This document shows, piece after piece, positions 16,878-24,727 of a DNA stretch of 64,000 nt. The notes under the pieces are model-generated. The model did no database searches. It had not been told where the DNA came from and saw nothing but the letters and a program-made list of their open reading frames with translations. The stretch covers positions 278,797 through 342,796 of the forward strand of contig CAYJGZ010000001.1 in assembly GCA_964370045.1 (NCBI GenBank), in the 5' to 3' direction. Origin of the DNA: JAAYCI01 sp964370045. Lineage in GTDB: Bacteria > Bacillota > Clostridia > Oscillospirales > Ruminococcaceae. The first letter of the stretch is position 1. Each line of letters starts with the position of its first letter. Made by a program: the position numbers and the translations under genes.

Positions 16878-16919
16878 TTCTTCGGATTGTGAAAATGAGC
16901 ACTGCAAGGGGTGAGCGAA

Positions 16920-17279
16920 ATGGTGGAAATAAACGGTGTTCAGCTGGAATTTTCCGTGATGAACCCAAACGACATGCAAAGATATGCCGACACGCAAAAG
17001 GAGCTAAGCAAAAAAGCGGGCGAGCTGAAAGAGCGGGAAAGCTCAAAGGATGTGCAGGGGTATATTGAGGTGCTACGGGGCGGGTGTGAGATTGTGCACG
17101 CATTTTTTGACAGCTGCTTTGGAGAGGGCACGAGCAACCTTTTGTTTGGCAGGCAGACGGACTTTGAAAAAAGCATAAGCGCCTATCGCTGTTTTGAGGA
17201 GCAGCTGCAAAAGCAGGTGACAGACTTTGAGCAAAAGGCAAAGCAGTATGAGCCAAACCGCACGACCAAAGCGCCATGA
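16920..17279 (+). CDS. Tail assembly chaperone, first subunit
   Basis: 119 residues, mostly helical (NDMQRYADTQKELSKKAGEL) with an FFDSCFGEGTSNLLFG core. That core is typical of the small tail assembly chaperones that precede Gp15 in Gram-positive prophages. It overlaps the next gene by ATGA. Chaperones of this pair coat the tape measure before tube polymerisation. Start is ATG 16920, eight bases after GGGG. Confidence 0.7.
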   Translation: MVEINGVQLEFSVMNPNDMQRYADTQKELSKKAGELKERESSKDVQGYIEVLRGGCEIVHAFFDSCFGEGTSNLLFGRQTDFEKSISAYRCFEEQLQKQVTDFEQKAKQYEPNRTTKAP

Positions 17280-17908
17280 GTATTTTATTGAGCGGACTGC
17301 CGTATGAGATTGACGGGGTGGCGATACAGCCCGACTTTCGTAACATGATACGGCTTGAGTGTATCATGCGGGATGAGGAGCTTGCGCAGAATGTGCAGCT
17401 GCAGCTTGCGCTGTGCCAGCTGTACAGGGAGATACCCGAGGATGTGCAGTGGGCACTGCACAAGCTGATGTGGTTTTACAGCAGAGGGAAAAATGCCGAA
17501 GCGTCGGTGAAAAGCGCACAGCCAGCATTTGACTTTGAGCAGGATGCCGAAATGATATGCGCAGACTTTTACGCTGTGTACGGCCTGTGGCTTGCGGAGA
17601 TTGAGTTTTTGCACTGGTGGGAGTTTATGCTGCTGTTTGAGGGGCTTCCTCACACAGCTATGATGAAAAAAGTGATGTACTGGCGCACTGCGGACACGAC
17701 AAAAATGTCCAAAGAGGAAAAGGGGCATGTGCTGAAGATGCGTGAGGCCTTTGCGCTGAAAAGGGCGAGTGCGAAACGGCAAAGCGTGGAGGATGTGGAG
17801 CGGCGCATGAAAGAATGGGTTGCAAGAAGGTATGATGAAGTGCAAAAGGCGCTGATGCTAATGCCCGATAAGGGCAGTGATAAAAACGCAGGTGATTTTA
17901 GGATGTAG
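17276..17908 (+). CDS. Gp15-family tail assembly chaperone, second subunit
   Basis: 210 residues matching the bacteriophage Gp15 family: N-terminal LPYEIDGVAIQPDFRNMIRL, a helical middle, and WWEFMLLFEGLPHTAMMKKV followed by YWRTADTTKMSKEEKGHV. In this family the gene sits just before the tape measure gene and is sometimes made by frameshift; here it is separate with an ATGA overlap. The start is certain. Confidence 0.82.
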   Translation: MSILLSGLPYEIDGVAIQPDFRNMIRLECIMRDEELAQNVQLQLALCQLYREIPEDVQWALHKLMWFYSRGKNAEASVKSAQPAFDFEQDAEMICADFYAVYGLWLAEIEFLHWWEFMLLFEGLPHTAMMKKVMYWRTADTTKMSKEEKGHVLKMREAFALKRASAKRQSVEDVERRMKEWVARRYDEVQKALMLMPDKGSDKNAGDFRM

Positions 17909-18032
17909 CAAGGAAGAGGAGTGAGGAATACTTGGTGTATTCCGATTGAGGATGACAAGGTCTATGGCCTAAAATCATCAAAGTTTTGCGCTGTTTTTAT
18001 TGGGTATTAACATAAAAGAGGGGGTGAGCAGG

Positions 18033-18950
18033 ATGTATGACGGTACGCTGAAATTTGACACGGCGGTGGACGTGAGCGGATTTCAAACCGCAATAGCGCA
18101 GCTAAGCGAGCTGGCAAGGGGAGCAAACCCACTGGCAGGGGTACAGCAAAATGTGAATGTGCTGAAGGACTCGCTGACTACGGCGCTTTCGGGGGCGGTG
18201 ACACAGGTGAGTCTGGACGACGCAATGCAGAGGGCGCAGGCGCTGATGGACATGTGGGCGGAGCAGGTGTACGTGTACATGGATGCGGCGATAGTGGCGA
18301 GGGAGTTTGACACGCTGGGGAACAAGATAGCGCTTTTGCTTGGAACGGAGTTTCAAAATGAAATAAAGAACCAAGGAAAGAGCATGGCGTTGAGAGCGTC
18401 CGAAACAGCAAAAAGTGTTGTGGGAGCGTTTGAAAGCTTGCCGCAAAAGACGGCGGACATTGCGGCAAATGCGATGAGCGGGATGCTCTCGGCGATGAAC
18501 GCACACGCACCGACACTGTACGCAAAGGCAAACGAGATAGCCACTTCCATTGCAAGCACGATGGCAAGAGCGCTTGCGGTGAAGTCGCCCTCACGGGTGA
18601 TGATGGATATATTCGGACACGTGATGATGGGCGTGTACGAAGGCATGGAAAACTCCGAGCAAATGCTGTATGGCAAAGCGGAAAAAATAAGCGAGGAAAT
18701 AGCCCAAAAGCTGAGCGCAAACCCTGCGATGGTGGTGGACTTTGCAGGGGGATTCGGCAGGGCGGTGAGCGCAAACCGAAGTGTTGTGTCGAGTGCGTTT
18801 GGCGGTGTGCCTGCCGTGAGTGGAGCGGCCGGCGCAAGCTACAACCAGACATTTGTGCAAAACAACTACTCGCCCGAGCCGATAAGCCCTGCGCAGGCAT
18901 CAAGGGAGATGCAAAGTATGCTGCAACGCTCAAAGTGGAGGTTGCCGTGA
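18033..18950 (+). CDS. Short tape measure protein
   Basis: About 305 residues. The C-terminal half carries the tape-measure signature AVKSPSRVMMDIFGHVMMGV followed by YEGMENSEQMLYGKAE, and the gene sits between the chaperones and the distal tail gene. Siphovirus tape measure proteins usually exceed 600 residues; at roughly 0.15 nm per residue this one would give a tail near 45 nm. There are no membrane helices or peptidase domain. GAGGGGG is eight bases before ATG 18033. It could be an internally deleted gene or a genuinely short tail. Confidence 0.75.
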   Translation: MYDGTLKFDTAVDVSGFQTAIAQLSELARGANPLAGVQQNVNVLKDSLTTALSGAVTQVSLDDAMQRAQALMDMWAEQVYVYMDAAIVAREFDTLGNKIALLLGTEFQNEIKNQGKSMALRASETAKSVVGAFESLPQKTADIAANAMSGMLSAMNAHAPTLYAKANEIATSIASTMARALAVKSPSRVMMDIFGHVMMGVYEGMENSEQMLYGKAEKISEEIAQKLSANPAMVVDFAGGFGRAVSANRSVVSSAFGGVPAVSGAAGASYNQTFVQNNYSPEPISPAQASREMQSMLQRSKWRLP

Positions 18951-19109
18951 AAAAGCGGAAAGTGGACACAAAAGTGTGAAATATTACACGGTGAGTGTGG
19001 GAGAGGGCGGCAGGCGGCGTGAAGCGCCTGTGGGTGCTTCGGGGTACGTGTGCTTGTCGTTTATGGGGTTGCGTGAAGAAAGGCGCAAGAGAGTGAGGGG
19101 GTATGGGGT

Positions 19110-19973
19110 GTGAATGAAAATACGACGTTTGTGTATGAAAATGCACTTGGTAGGGTTGTGTTTGGGCTTCGTGAAGGGATTTGGATAAGCGAGGCAGAAG
19201 GGCTTAGCGGCGTGCAGGTGGACTTTAGTGAAAACCAAAGTGCAGGGCAGATAGGCGCAAGCGTGGCAGGGCAGAGCGTGCAGGCGAGGCATGTGAGCAT
19301 TGAGGGGGTACTGTTTGAGCCGGTGGAGGTGAACAGGCAAAAGCTGATAGATGTTTTTGTGCCGGGGGTGCTTTCAAAGTTTTCTAAAGTGGATGGGGAT
19401 ATATCCTACTTTTTGGAGGTGTTTCCCGTAAGTACGCCCGAAATATCCCCGGGGCAGGCACTGCAAAACTTTCAAGTGCAGCTGAAAGCACCCTACCCAT
19501 ACTGGAAAAGTGCAAGCAGGGTAAGCACGCAGGTGGTGGGTATAGAAAAAAGATTTGAGTTCCCATTTGATACAAGTGAGCAGTGGCATGTGTCGGTGTA
19601 CACCGAGATGATGTACAAAGAGGTACTGAACAGCGGCAATGTGCCGGTGGACTTTGATGTGGTATTCACCGCAAGGGCAATACTGCAAAACCCTGAGATT
19701 TACCATATGAACACACGGGAGCGCATTGCATTTTTATACACAATGCAGCTGGGGGATATGATACGTGTGTACACAAGCGAGGGACAAAGACGTGTGGAGA
19801 TGGTACGTGCGGACGGAGCGGCGGAAAATGGATTTAAGTACCTGACGCTGGACAGCAATATGTTCATGAAACTGCAGCCGGGGGTGAACCTGCTGCGTGC
19901 GGATGCGGCGCAAAACAGGCAGGCGCTGAATGTGATGGTGCACTCGCCACAGGGGGTGAGCGCAGGTGTTTGA
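19110..19973 (+). CDS. Distal tail protein (Dit)
   Basis: 287 residues with the N-terminal belt domain pattern of siphovirus distal tail proteins (ALGRVVFGLREGIWISEAEG, then RHVSIEGVLFEP) and a C-terminal beta-sandwich (NSGNVPVDFDVVFTA). Dit forms the hub between tail tube and baseplate. GTG start, nine bases after GAGGGG. It overlaps the next gene by 8 nt. Confidence 0.78.
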   Translation: MNENTTFVYENALGRVVFGLREGIWISEAEGLSGVQVDFSENQSAGQIGASVAGQSVQARHVSIEGVLFEPVEVNRQKLIDVFVPGVLSKFSKVDGDISYFLEVFPVSTPEISPGQALQNFQVQLKAPYPYWKSASRVSTQVVGIEKRFEFPFDTSEQWHVSVYTEMMYKEVLNSGNVPVDFDVVFTARAILQNPEIYHMNTRERIAFLYTMQLGDMIRVYTSEGQRRVEMVRADGAAENGFKYLTLDSNMFMKLQPGVNLLRADAAQNRQALNVMVHSPQGVSAGV

Positions 19974-21069
19974 GTATCATGTTTACACAAAAGAGCTTGT
20001 GCGCATGGGGCTTTTGCAGGTGTACAGTTCGGTGCAGTGGCAGGAGTGCTACGCACAGCCGGGTGAGGTGAAAATTGTTGCAAAGGCAACTGCCGAAAAC
20101 ATTGCCTTGCTTATTGAGGGTAACAAAATATACAACCCATACACGGGTACTGTTGCAAGAATATGCAACATACAGCTAATAGATGACGCAAACGAGGGGC
20201 AAAGCCTTACGGTGCGTGCGCAGAGCACTGCCGCCTTGCTAAGTGAGCGTGTGGTGATGGGCGCACAGCAGGTGAGTAACATTGAGCAGGGCATGTATAG
20301 AATATACAGCCAAAATAGAAGGGAGCTGCCCATAGGGGTGGCGGCGGCTGTGGGGTATGCCGATGCGGCGGAGGCGGAAATAAAGTGGGGCAGTGTGTTG
20401 CAGGCGGAAATGAGCCTTGCGAGCATGTCCGAGCTTGGGTTCAAGGTGGTGTTTGAGCCGAGCGTGCCCAGTGAAACGTTTACGGTTTACAAAGGGGTGG
20501 ACCGCTCGCAGCCACAGAGTGAAACCTACCTTGGGTACTTTGGGGATGACATAGGAAACATTGCGAATATAAGCATTACCACGGGGGACGAGGAGTACAA
20601 AAATGTGGCGGTGGTGGTGGGGCACGGCGAAGTGGAGGAGGAGCGGCGGGTGCACATAACCTCGCTTGTGCAAAACCTTGTGGGGGATGCACGCAGGGAA
20701 ATGTATGTGGACGCAAAGGACATAAAGGATACCTACCAAATTGCGACCGACACGGGAAGAAAAAATGATGAGGGCAACCCCATATACAGCTACAGCAAAG
20801 GGGTGTACACCGAGGCGGAAATTGCTGCAATAATGGACAGCAGAGGCAGGGAGAAACTTGCAGAGCAGCTGAAAAGCTTTCAGGTGGTGTGCGACGTGAC
20901 ACAGGACAACATGAGCTACGGAACACACTACAGCCTTGGCGACAGGGTGGCGGTGAAGCTGAAAAGCTTGGGCATGTGCTTTTCCGCAAGGGTAAATGCG
21001 GTGACGTTTGTGGATGAGGCATCGGGGGTGAATATTAGGATTGAGCTTGCTGACTTTAGGGTGGAGTGA
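19966..21069 (+). CDS. Baseplate protein, ReqiPepy6 Gp37-like
   Basis: 367 residues matching the Siphovirus ReqiPepy6 Gp37-like family: N-terminal FEYHVYTKELVRMGLLQVYS, middle YKGVDRSQPQSETYLGYFGD, C-terminal YSLGDRVAVKLKSLGM. This family replaces the tail-associated lysin hub in many prophages of Clostridia and connects Dit to the receptor-binding parts. GTG start, overlapping dit. Confidence 0.78.
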   Translation: MFEYHVYTKELVRMGLLQVYSSVQWQECYAQPGEVKIVAKATAENIALLIEGNKIYNPYTGTVARICNIQLIDDANEGQSLTVRAQSTAALLSERVVMGAQQVSNIEQGMYRIYSQNRRELPIGVAAAVGYADAAEAEIKWGSVLQAEMSLASMSELGFKVVFEPSVPSETFTVYKGVDRSQPQSETYLGYFGDDIGNIANISITTGDEEYKNVAVVVGHGEVEEERRVHITSLVQNLVGDARREMYVDAKDIKDTYQIATDTGRKNDEGNPIYSYSKGVYTEAEIAAIMDSRGREKLAEQLKSFQVVCDVTQDNMSYGTHYSLGDRVAVKLKSLGMCFSARVNAVTFVDEASGVNIRIELADFRVE

Positions 21070-21132
21070 GCAGATGGGTAAATCGGGAGAACAGGCAGTG
21101 TGTGTGATAATACGAAAAGGGAGGTTGTTAGT

Positions 21133-22365
21133 GTGATTTGTTTTCCTTTGGATGATACGTTGTACGAGGCAAAGGACTTGGGAGCGTGGTTTGTAGGGCG
21201 CACGAGGGGTGTTTTTTCGGCTGGGGAAAACCTTGCGGTGCACGCAAACACGGGCATGAGCATCAGGGTGAGCCCGGGTGTGGCATGGCTGAAAATGAGG
21301 GATGCGTGGGGTGTGGTGGCGCATGTGGAGCAGGCGCAAAGCTTTACGCTGGAGCTGCCTCACGCACAGCTTGCACGCATTGATGCGGTGTGTGTTCAGC
21401 TGGATAAAAACCTGAACGAGGGCAGGGTGTGCATAAAGAAGGGTGAGGATGCAATTTCGCCTGTGGTAACCCCACCTGTAAGGGATGATGACTTTGATGA
21501 AATATATGTGGCTACCGTAAGGGTGGCGGCGGGCGTAATAGAAATACTGCCCGCAAACATCACGGACACCCGCCTTGACGAGGCGCTGTGCGGCGTGATG
21601 CGGGATGGTGTGAGCGAAATTCCCACGAACGTACTGCAAGAGCAGGCGCAAAGCATGATAGCTCAAACGGGTGAGAGCGCACAAAATACGCTGGAGCTGA
21701 TTGAGGAGGAGCTGTCACGGCTGAACGCAAGCAGTGAGGTGATGCTCAAGACTGAATATGCGCCGGATGCTGTTGCGAGTGTTGTGTCGGGGGGCGTTTT
21801 GCAGGTTGTGTCCGCATACACGCACCCTCAAAACAACTACGAGGTGCGCTTTACAATGCCCGGTGGGTATAGCGGCGGAAGCATCACCATAGATGGGGTG
21901 ACAATGAGCGCACTGCTGGATATGCAGGGGGATGGCGTTACGCTGTCTGCGGCGCAGGGAGCGCCTGTAAGCCTTATGCGGCGGCAAAACATAGCCTATT
22001 TAATGGGCGGCGGCACAAACCTTGATATGGTTGAGCAGTATGTGACAAGCTATGTGCCCACTTATGTGAGCGGCCGCTTGAGCAGCTATCCTACGTCTGC
22101 CACACTGGGCTCTCACACATTAAGCAGAAGCAACCCACACGGCGTGACAGCCGCACAAACAGGCGCTACAACACTTTCTGCGGTGGGTACGTATGTTAGC
22201 GGACAGCTTGCGAATTATGTCCCGCAAAGTGGCGCAAGGTTCACAGGAAATGCCTTTGCGGTGTTTCGGCAAAACTATGCAGGAGAGTGCTTGCGTGACA
22301 TTGGTGTTGCGGATACGGCAGGGCAATTTGTGGGAACGTCGTTTATCTACATGAAAAGGCGGTGA
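21133..22365 (+). CDS. Baseplate/tail fibre protein, putative receptor binding
   Basis: About 410 residues. The N-terminal 170 residues look like a baseplate attachment domain (LDDTLYEAKDLGAWFVGRTR and similar). The middle is helical (VLQEQAQSMIAQTGESAQNT), and the C-terminal half is Gly/Ser/Thr-rich with the phrase LSRSNPHGVTAAQTGA, a tail-fibre repeat motif often seen in receptor-binding proteins. Start is GTG 21133, eight bases after AAGGGAGG. The specific ligand is not deducible. Confidence 0.7.
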   Translation: MICFPLDDTLYEAKDLGAWFVGRTRGVFSAGENLAVHANTGMSIRVSPGVAWLKMRDAWGVVAHVEQAQSFTLELPHAQLARIDAVCVQLDKNLNEGRVCIKKGEDAISPVVTPPVRDDDFDEIYVATVRVAAGVIEILPANITDTRLDEALCGVMRDGVSEIPTNVLQEQAQSMIAQTGESAQNTLELIEEELSRLNASSEVMLKTEYAPDAVASVVSGGVLQVVSAYTHPQNNYEVRFTMPGGYSGGSITIDGVTMSALLDMQGDGVTLSAAQGAPVSLMRRQNIAYLMGGGTNLDMVEQYVTSYVPTYVSGRLSSYPTSATLGSHTLSRSNPHGVTAAQTGATTLSAVGTYVSGQLANYVPQSGARFTGNAFAVFRQNYAGECLRDIGVADTAGQFVGTSFIYMKRR

Positions 22366-22372
22366 TGCACAC

Positions 22373-23014
22373 ATGGGGATATTTGATGCTACCGCAAGCG
22401 GAGTGATGAACGAGATTCACGCAGAGCTTTATGATGTGAACGCCGCAGGAACATTTTCGCAGATGGCGCAGACGTGGGACGTAAATGCCGCAGGTACGTT
22501 TTACAGCGTATGGAAAAGGCGGTATTACCTTGTAAAGGACGGTGTGGCGCAGGTGCCGTGGAGCGCCGCAAGCGGTGAAGTGAACATAAATGCGATAGGC
22601 TACAACACAAGCGGTCACTATGGTTTTTCGCAGGTTGTGGGCAGCGCCGCGACCCAGCAGGCGGTGGATGTTGTGGCGCTTGCAACGACAAACCCGGTTG
22701 ACTTTGCGGACTACTCCTCCATGACGTTTGTGTTTCAGAACTGGGCAAACGACAACGCAGGTGTGGGGGGATACTACCACACGGGGGCAGGGATATACAG
22801 CAACAGAACAGTTGCAAGAGGCGGCTGGGATGGCTCGTTTCCAATAAAGCCGGCAAGCGCGCTGAAGGCGTGGATATGCAGCGATGTTCCAAACGGCGCA
22901 AGCACGCAGGTGATGTGGTTAGAGGGGATGACGAGTGGATATGTGGGGCTGTCTTCGGGCGGTGGATTCAGAGGAAACGGCGCGATACTTGTGAGCGATA
23001 TTTATTTGGAGTAA
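22373..23014 (+). CDS. Tail tip/fibre-associated protein, unknown function
   Basis: 213 residues, Gly/Ala/Ser-rich, with two near-copies of DVNAAGTF near the N-terminus (YDVNAAGTFSQM and WDVNAAGTFYSV). The C-terminal beta-rich domain ends GGGFRGNGAILVSDIYLE. It is the last large gene of the tail block. Its stop codon lies inside the 8-bp target duplication of the miniature element inserted at 23017, so the insertion did not change the protein. Confidence 0.6.
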   Translation: MGIFDATASGVMNEIHAELYDVNAAGTFSQMAQTWDVNAAGTFYSVWKRRYYLVKDGVAQVPWSAASGEVNINAIGYNTSGHYGFSQVVGSAATQQAVDVVALATTNPVDFADYSSMTFVFQNWANDNAGVGGYYHTGAGIYSNRTVARGGWDGSFPIKPASALKAWICSDVPNGASTQVMWLEGMTSGYVGLSSGGGFRGNGAILVSDIYLE

Positions 23015-23149
23015 AGGGGAGTGGACAAATAGAGGTGATTTAGAATGCGTTAAGTGAGAGAAGAAGGCGGTATATCCTCCCCCCGCCGTAGGCGGGGGGA
23101 GGATATACCAAAAAACCAAATCACTGCGTTTGAACACTCCCGAGTAAAG
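23009..23149. mobile_element. Miniature inverted-repeat element, copy A (with 8-bp target duplication)
   Basis: The 125-bp element spans 23017-23141, flanked by GAGTAAAG on both sides (23009-23016, 23142-23149). Imperfect terminal inverted repeats of about 24 bp share GGGAGTG at the tip and GTGATTT at the inner end. The centre (23069-23087 with 23091-23109) is a perfect 19-bp hairpin with a 3-nt loop. It has no coding capacity, so it would have been moved in trans. Confidence 0.9.
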
Positions 23150-23224
23150 TCGTAGGCATGTTTTTTTGAAGGATAGTTGCAGATGAAATATACGGTCATA
23201 CTAAAAAATGAAAGAGGTGCAAAG

Positions 23225-23599
23225 ATGAGTACAAAACTGATATTTTCAAACGGTGAGGAGATTAATGTTGTACGTGTGGAGGAAGGACCTGAATTTTACG
23301 ACAATGCACAGCGCAGGGTGCTGAGAGCGGAGGTGCAAAGCGGAGAGGCAGGGCTTGAGGACATCAACACACTGCTGTCAAATGGCACAAATCTTGCGCA
23401 GATACGTCATGTGAATACAGAAAATGGCGCAGAGGATGTATTTGACAACTACAAAGTGAAGATGGAACTTGCGGTGAGGCAAGTAGCAGTGGGACAAAAC
23501 AGCTACGGTGAAGAGCTGACGGAGGAGCACATTATATTTAAGCTGGGAAGACTCACACCCGTAGAGCTGAGGCTGCAGGAGCTGGGTGTGATGGTGTAA
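23225..23599 (+). CDS. Phage-associated hypothetical protein
   Basis: 124 residues with no recognised family, acidic and probably alpha/beta (MSTKLIFSNGEEINVVRVEE). It is the last gene of the phage-like cluster, separated from the tail genes by the miniature element and followed by a terminator. Start is ATG 23225 with GAGGTG upstream; the in-frame ATGs at 23177 and 23183 are possible. The place is where holin and lysin genes are expected, but this protein has no membrane helix or hydrolase motif. Confidence 0.55.
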   Translation: MSTKLIFSNGEEINVVRVEEGPEFYDNAQRRVLRAEVQSGEAGLEDINTLLSNGTNLAQIRHVNTENGAEDVFDNYKVKMELAVRQVAVGQNSYGEELTEEHIIFKLGRLTPVELRLQELGVMV

Positions 23600-23633
23600 A
23601 AGCCAACAAAAATGCGCCTTTATGGTAATAAGC

Positions 23634-23670
23634 AATCCCCCTGAAAGTAAAGAGCTTTCAGGGGGATTTT
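23634..23670 (+). terminator. Terminator of the phage-like cluster
   Basis: A perfect 14-bp stem (23634-23647 with 23655-23668), 7-nt loop and TTTT on the plus strand mark the right end of the cluster. Confidence 0.85.
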
Positions 23671-23745
23671 GTGGAGATTTAGCGAAGCGCACAAAAGAAA
23701 CATGCAATTTTCTACAATAAGTAGCAAAAAAACAGGAATATCGTA

Positions 23746-23774
23746 TTGACAAATAGAAAAGCAGTTTGTATATT
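23746..23774 (+). promoter_or_regulatory. Promoter of the TetR-family regulator gene
   Basis: TTGACA (23746-23751, perfect) and TATATT (23769-23774) are 17 bp apart, with the palindrome at 23777-23805 just downstream. Confidence 0.75.
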
Positions 23775-23776
23775 AT

Positions 23777-23805
23777 AATCATTGATTAGTTTTTAATCGG
23801 TGATT
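23777..23805. promoter_or_regulatory. Palindromic operator, probable TetR-type autoregulation site
   Basis: AATCATTGATTA (23777-23788) and TAATCGGTGATT (23794-23805) are 12-bp arms differing at two positions, with a 5-bp spacer. The site covers the presumed transcription start of the regulator gene, a typical repressor position. Confidence 0.6.
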
Positions 23806-23870
23806 ATATTTTGATGTGGTGTGTAAATAATCAAGAGCCATAAAGTTTGAGCCGGGAGGTGATTGCCACT

Positions 23871-24518
23871 GTGGTGAACCAAACACGCAAGCGCAACATA
23901 GAGAAGAAAAAGCATTTTATTGAGGTGACTGCGGAGCTTTTGGAGCAAGTGCCATTTTCGGAGATAACAATCCGCAGTATTGCCGCACAGGCGGAGCACA
24001 ACAGCGCAACCATTTACAATCATTTCAAGGACGTAAACGAGCTGCTTTTGCTTTCGATATACAAGTTTTCGTACAAATACATGCAAAAGCTGCCCGAGGT
24101 GATTCGCCCAGAGATGAGCTCCAAAGAGCAGTACCTGCTGTTTTACACTGTTTTTACGGAGCATGTGTACGAGTACCCCGCCATATATTTGCACTACTTC
24201 TTCGGGGCGCACGGATATTTGATAGAGGATATTGTGCGGCTATACCACGAGCTTTTCCCCGAGGAGGACATAGAGCTTGCTACCGACATAACACAGGAGC
24301 TACTGGCGAAAGGCGGAATGTACGGCTTTCACCAGTCGATGGTGAGCCACCTTGTGCAGGACGGATACGTGGCAGAAAAAAACCAAAGCATGGTGACAAA
24401 GGTGCTCACACACATTCAAAAGAGTAACTTGTACGACCTTTCGTTGTTTGAGCATCTGACTGCAAAAACTGTGCAAAAGCAATTTATGCAGCTGCTGAAT
24501 GAGCTTTTATCCATATGA
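23871..24518 (+). CDS. TetR/AcrR-family transcriptional regulator
   Basis: About 215 residues. The N-terminal helix-turn-helix is clear (FSEITIRSIAAQAEHNSATI, YNHFKDVNELLLLSIYKF), followed by a helical ligand-binding domain of normal length (LYHELFPEEDIEL and following). It precedes the ABC transporter/SnoaL-like gene cluster on the same strand and is the best candidate for its local regulator; the effector is unknown. I start at GTG 23871 after GGGAGGTG; TTG 23847 lies upstream of that site. Confidence 0.88.
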   Translation: MVNQTRKRNIEKKKHFIEVTAELLEQVPFSEITIRSIAAQAEHNSATIYNHFKDVNELLLLSIYKFSYKYMQKLPEVIRPEMSSKEQYLLFYTVFTEHVYEYPAIYLHYFFGAHGYLIEDIVRLYHELFPEEDIELATDITQELLAKGGMYGFHQSMVSHLVQDGYVAEKNQSMVTKVLTHIQKSNLYDLSLFEHLTAKTVQKQFMQLLNELLSI

Positions 24519-24727
24519 GTTGCATAGCATAGCAGAGAAAATAGCCTAAAAGAATTGCACGGCGCAGAGTTTGTGCCGTTGACGAAAATATTTTACAACA
24601 AAGTGAAAATGTGCTTGAAATACAGAGCTCTGCCCAAATGCGCTCTGCGTTACAGGTTTATTTATGTGCGTTATCATGCGGGTTCAACAAAGTGCAAATG
24701 CAAGATGCCCCAAAAAGGAGGAGTAGG

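Noticed and set aside
20239..21684. Long minus-strand open frame (481 codons) opposite the tail genes
   Set aside because: It mirrors strongly biased codons of the plus-strand baseplate genes, is rich in His, Arg, Cys and Pro and has no ribosome binding site or domain.
22981..23176. Attachment site or terminator at the right end of the phage-like cluster
   Set aside because: The inverted repeat here is a MITE with target duplication; a proper terminator lies further right at 23634-23670 and no matching att repeat was found at the left end.
24611..24727. N-terminal extension of the first ABC ATPase
   Set aside because: It has no domain similarity and lies upstream of an excellent ribosome binding site for ATG 24728.
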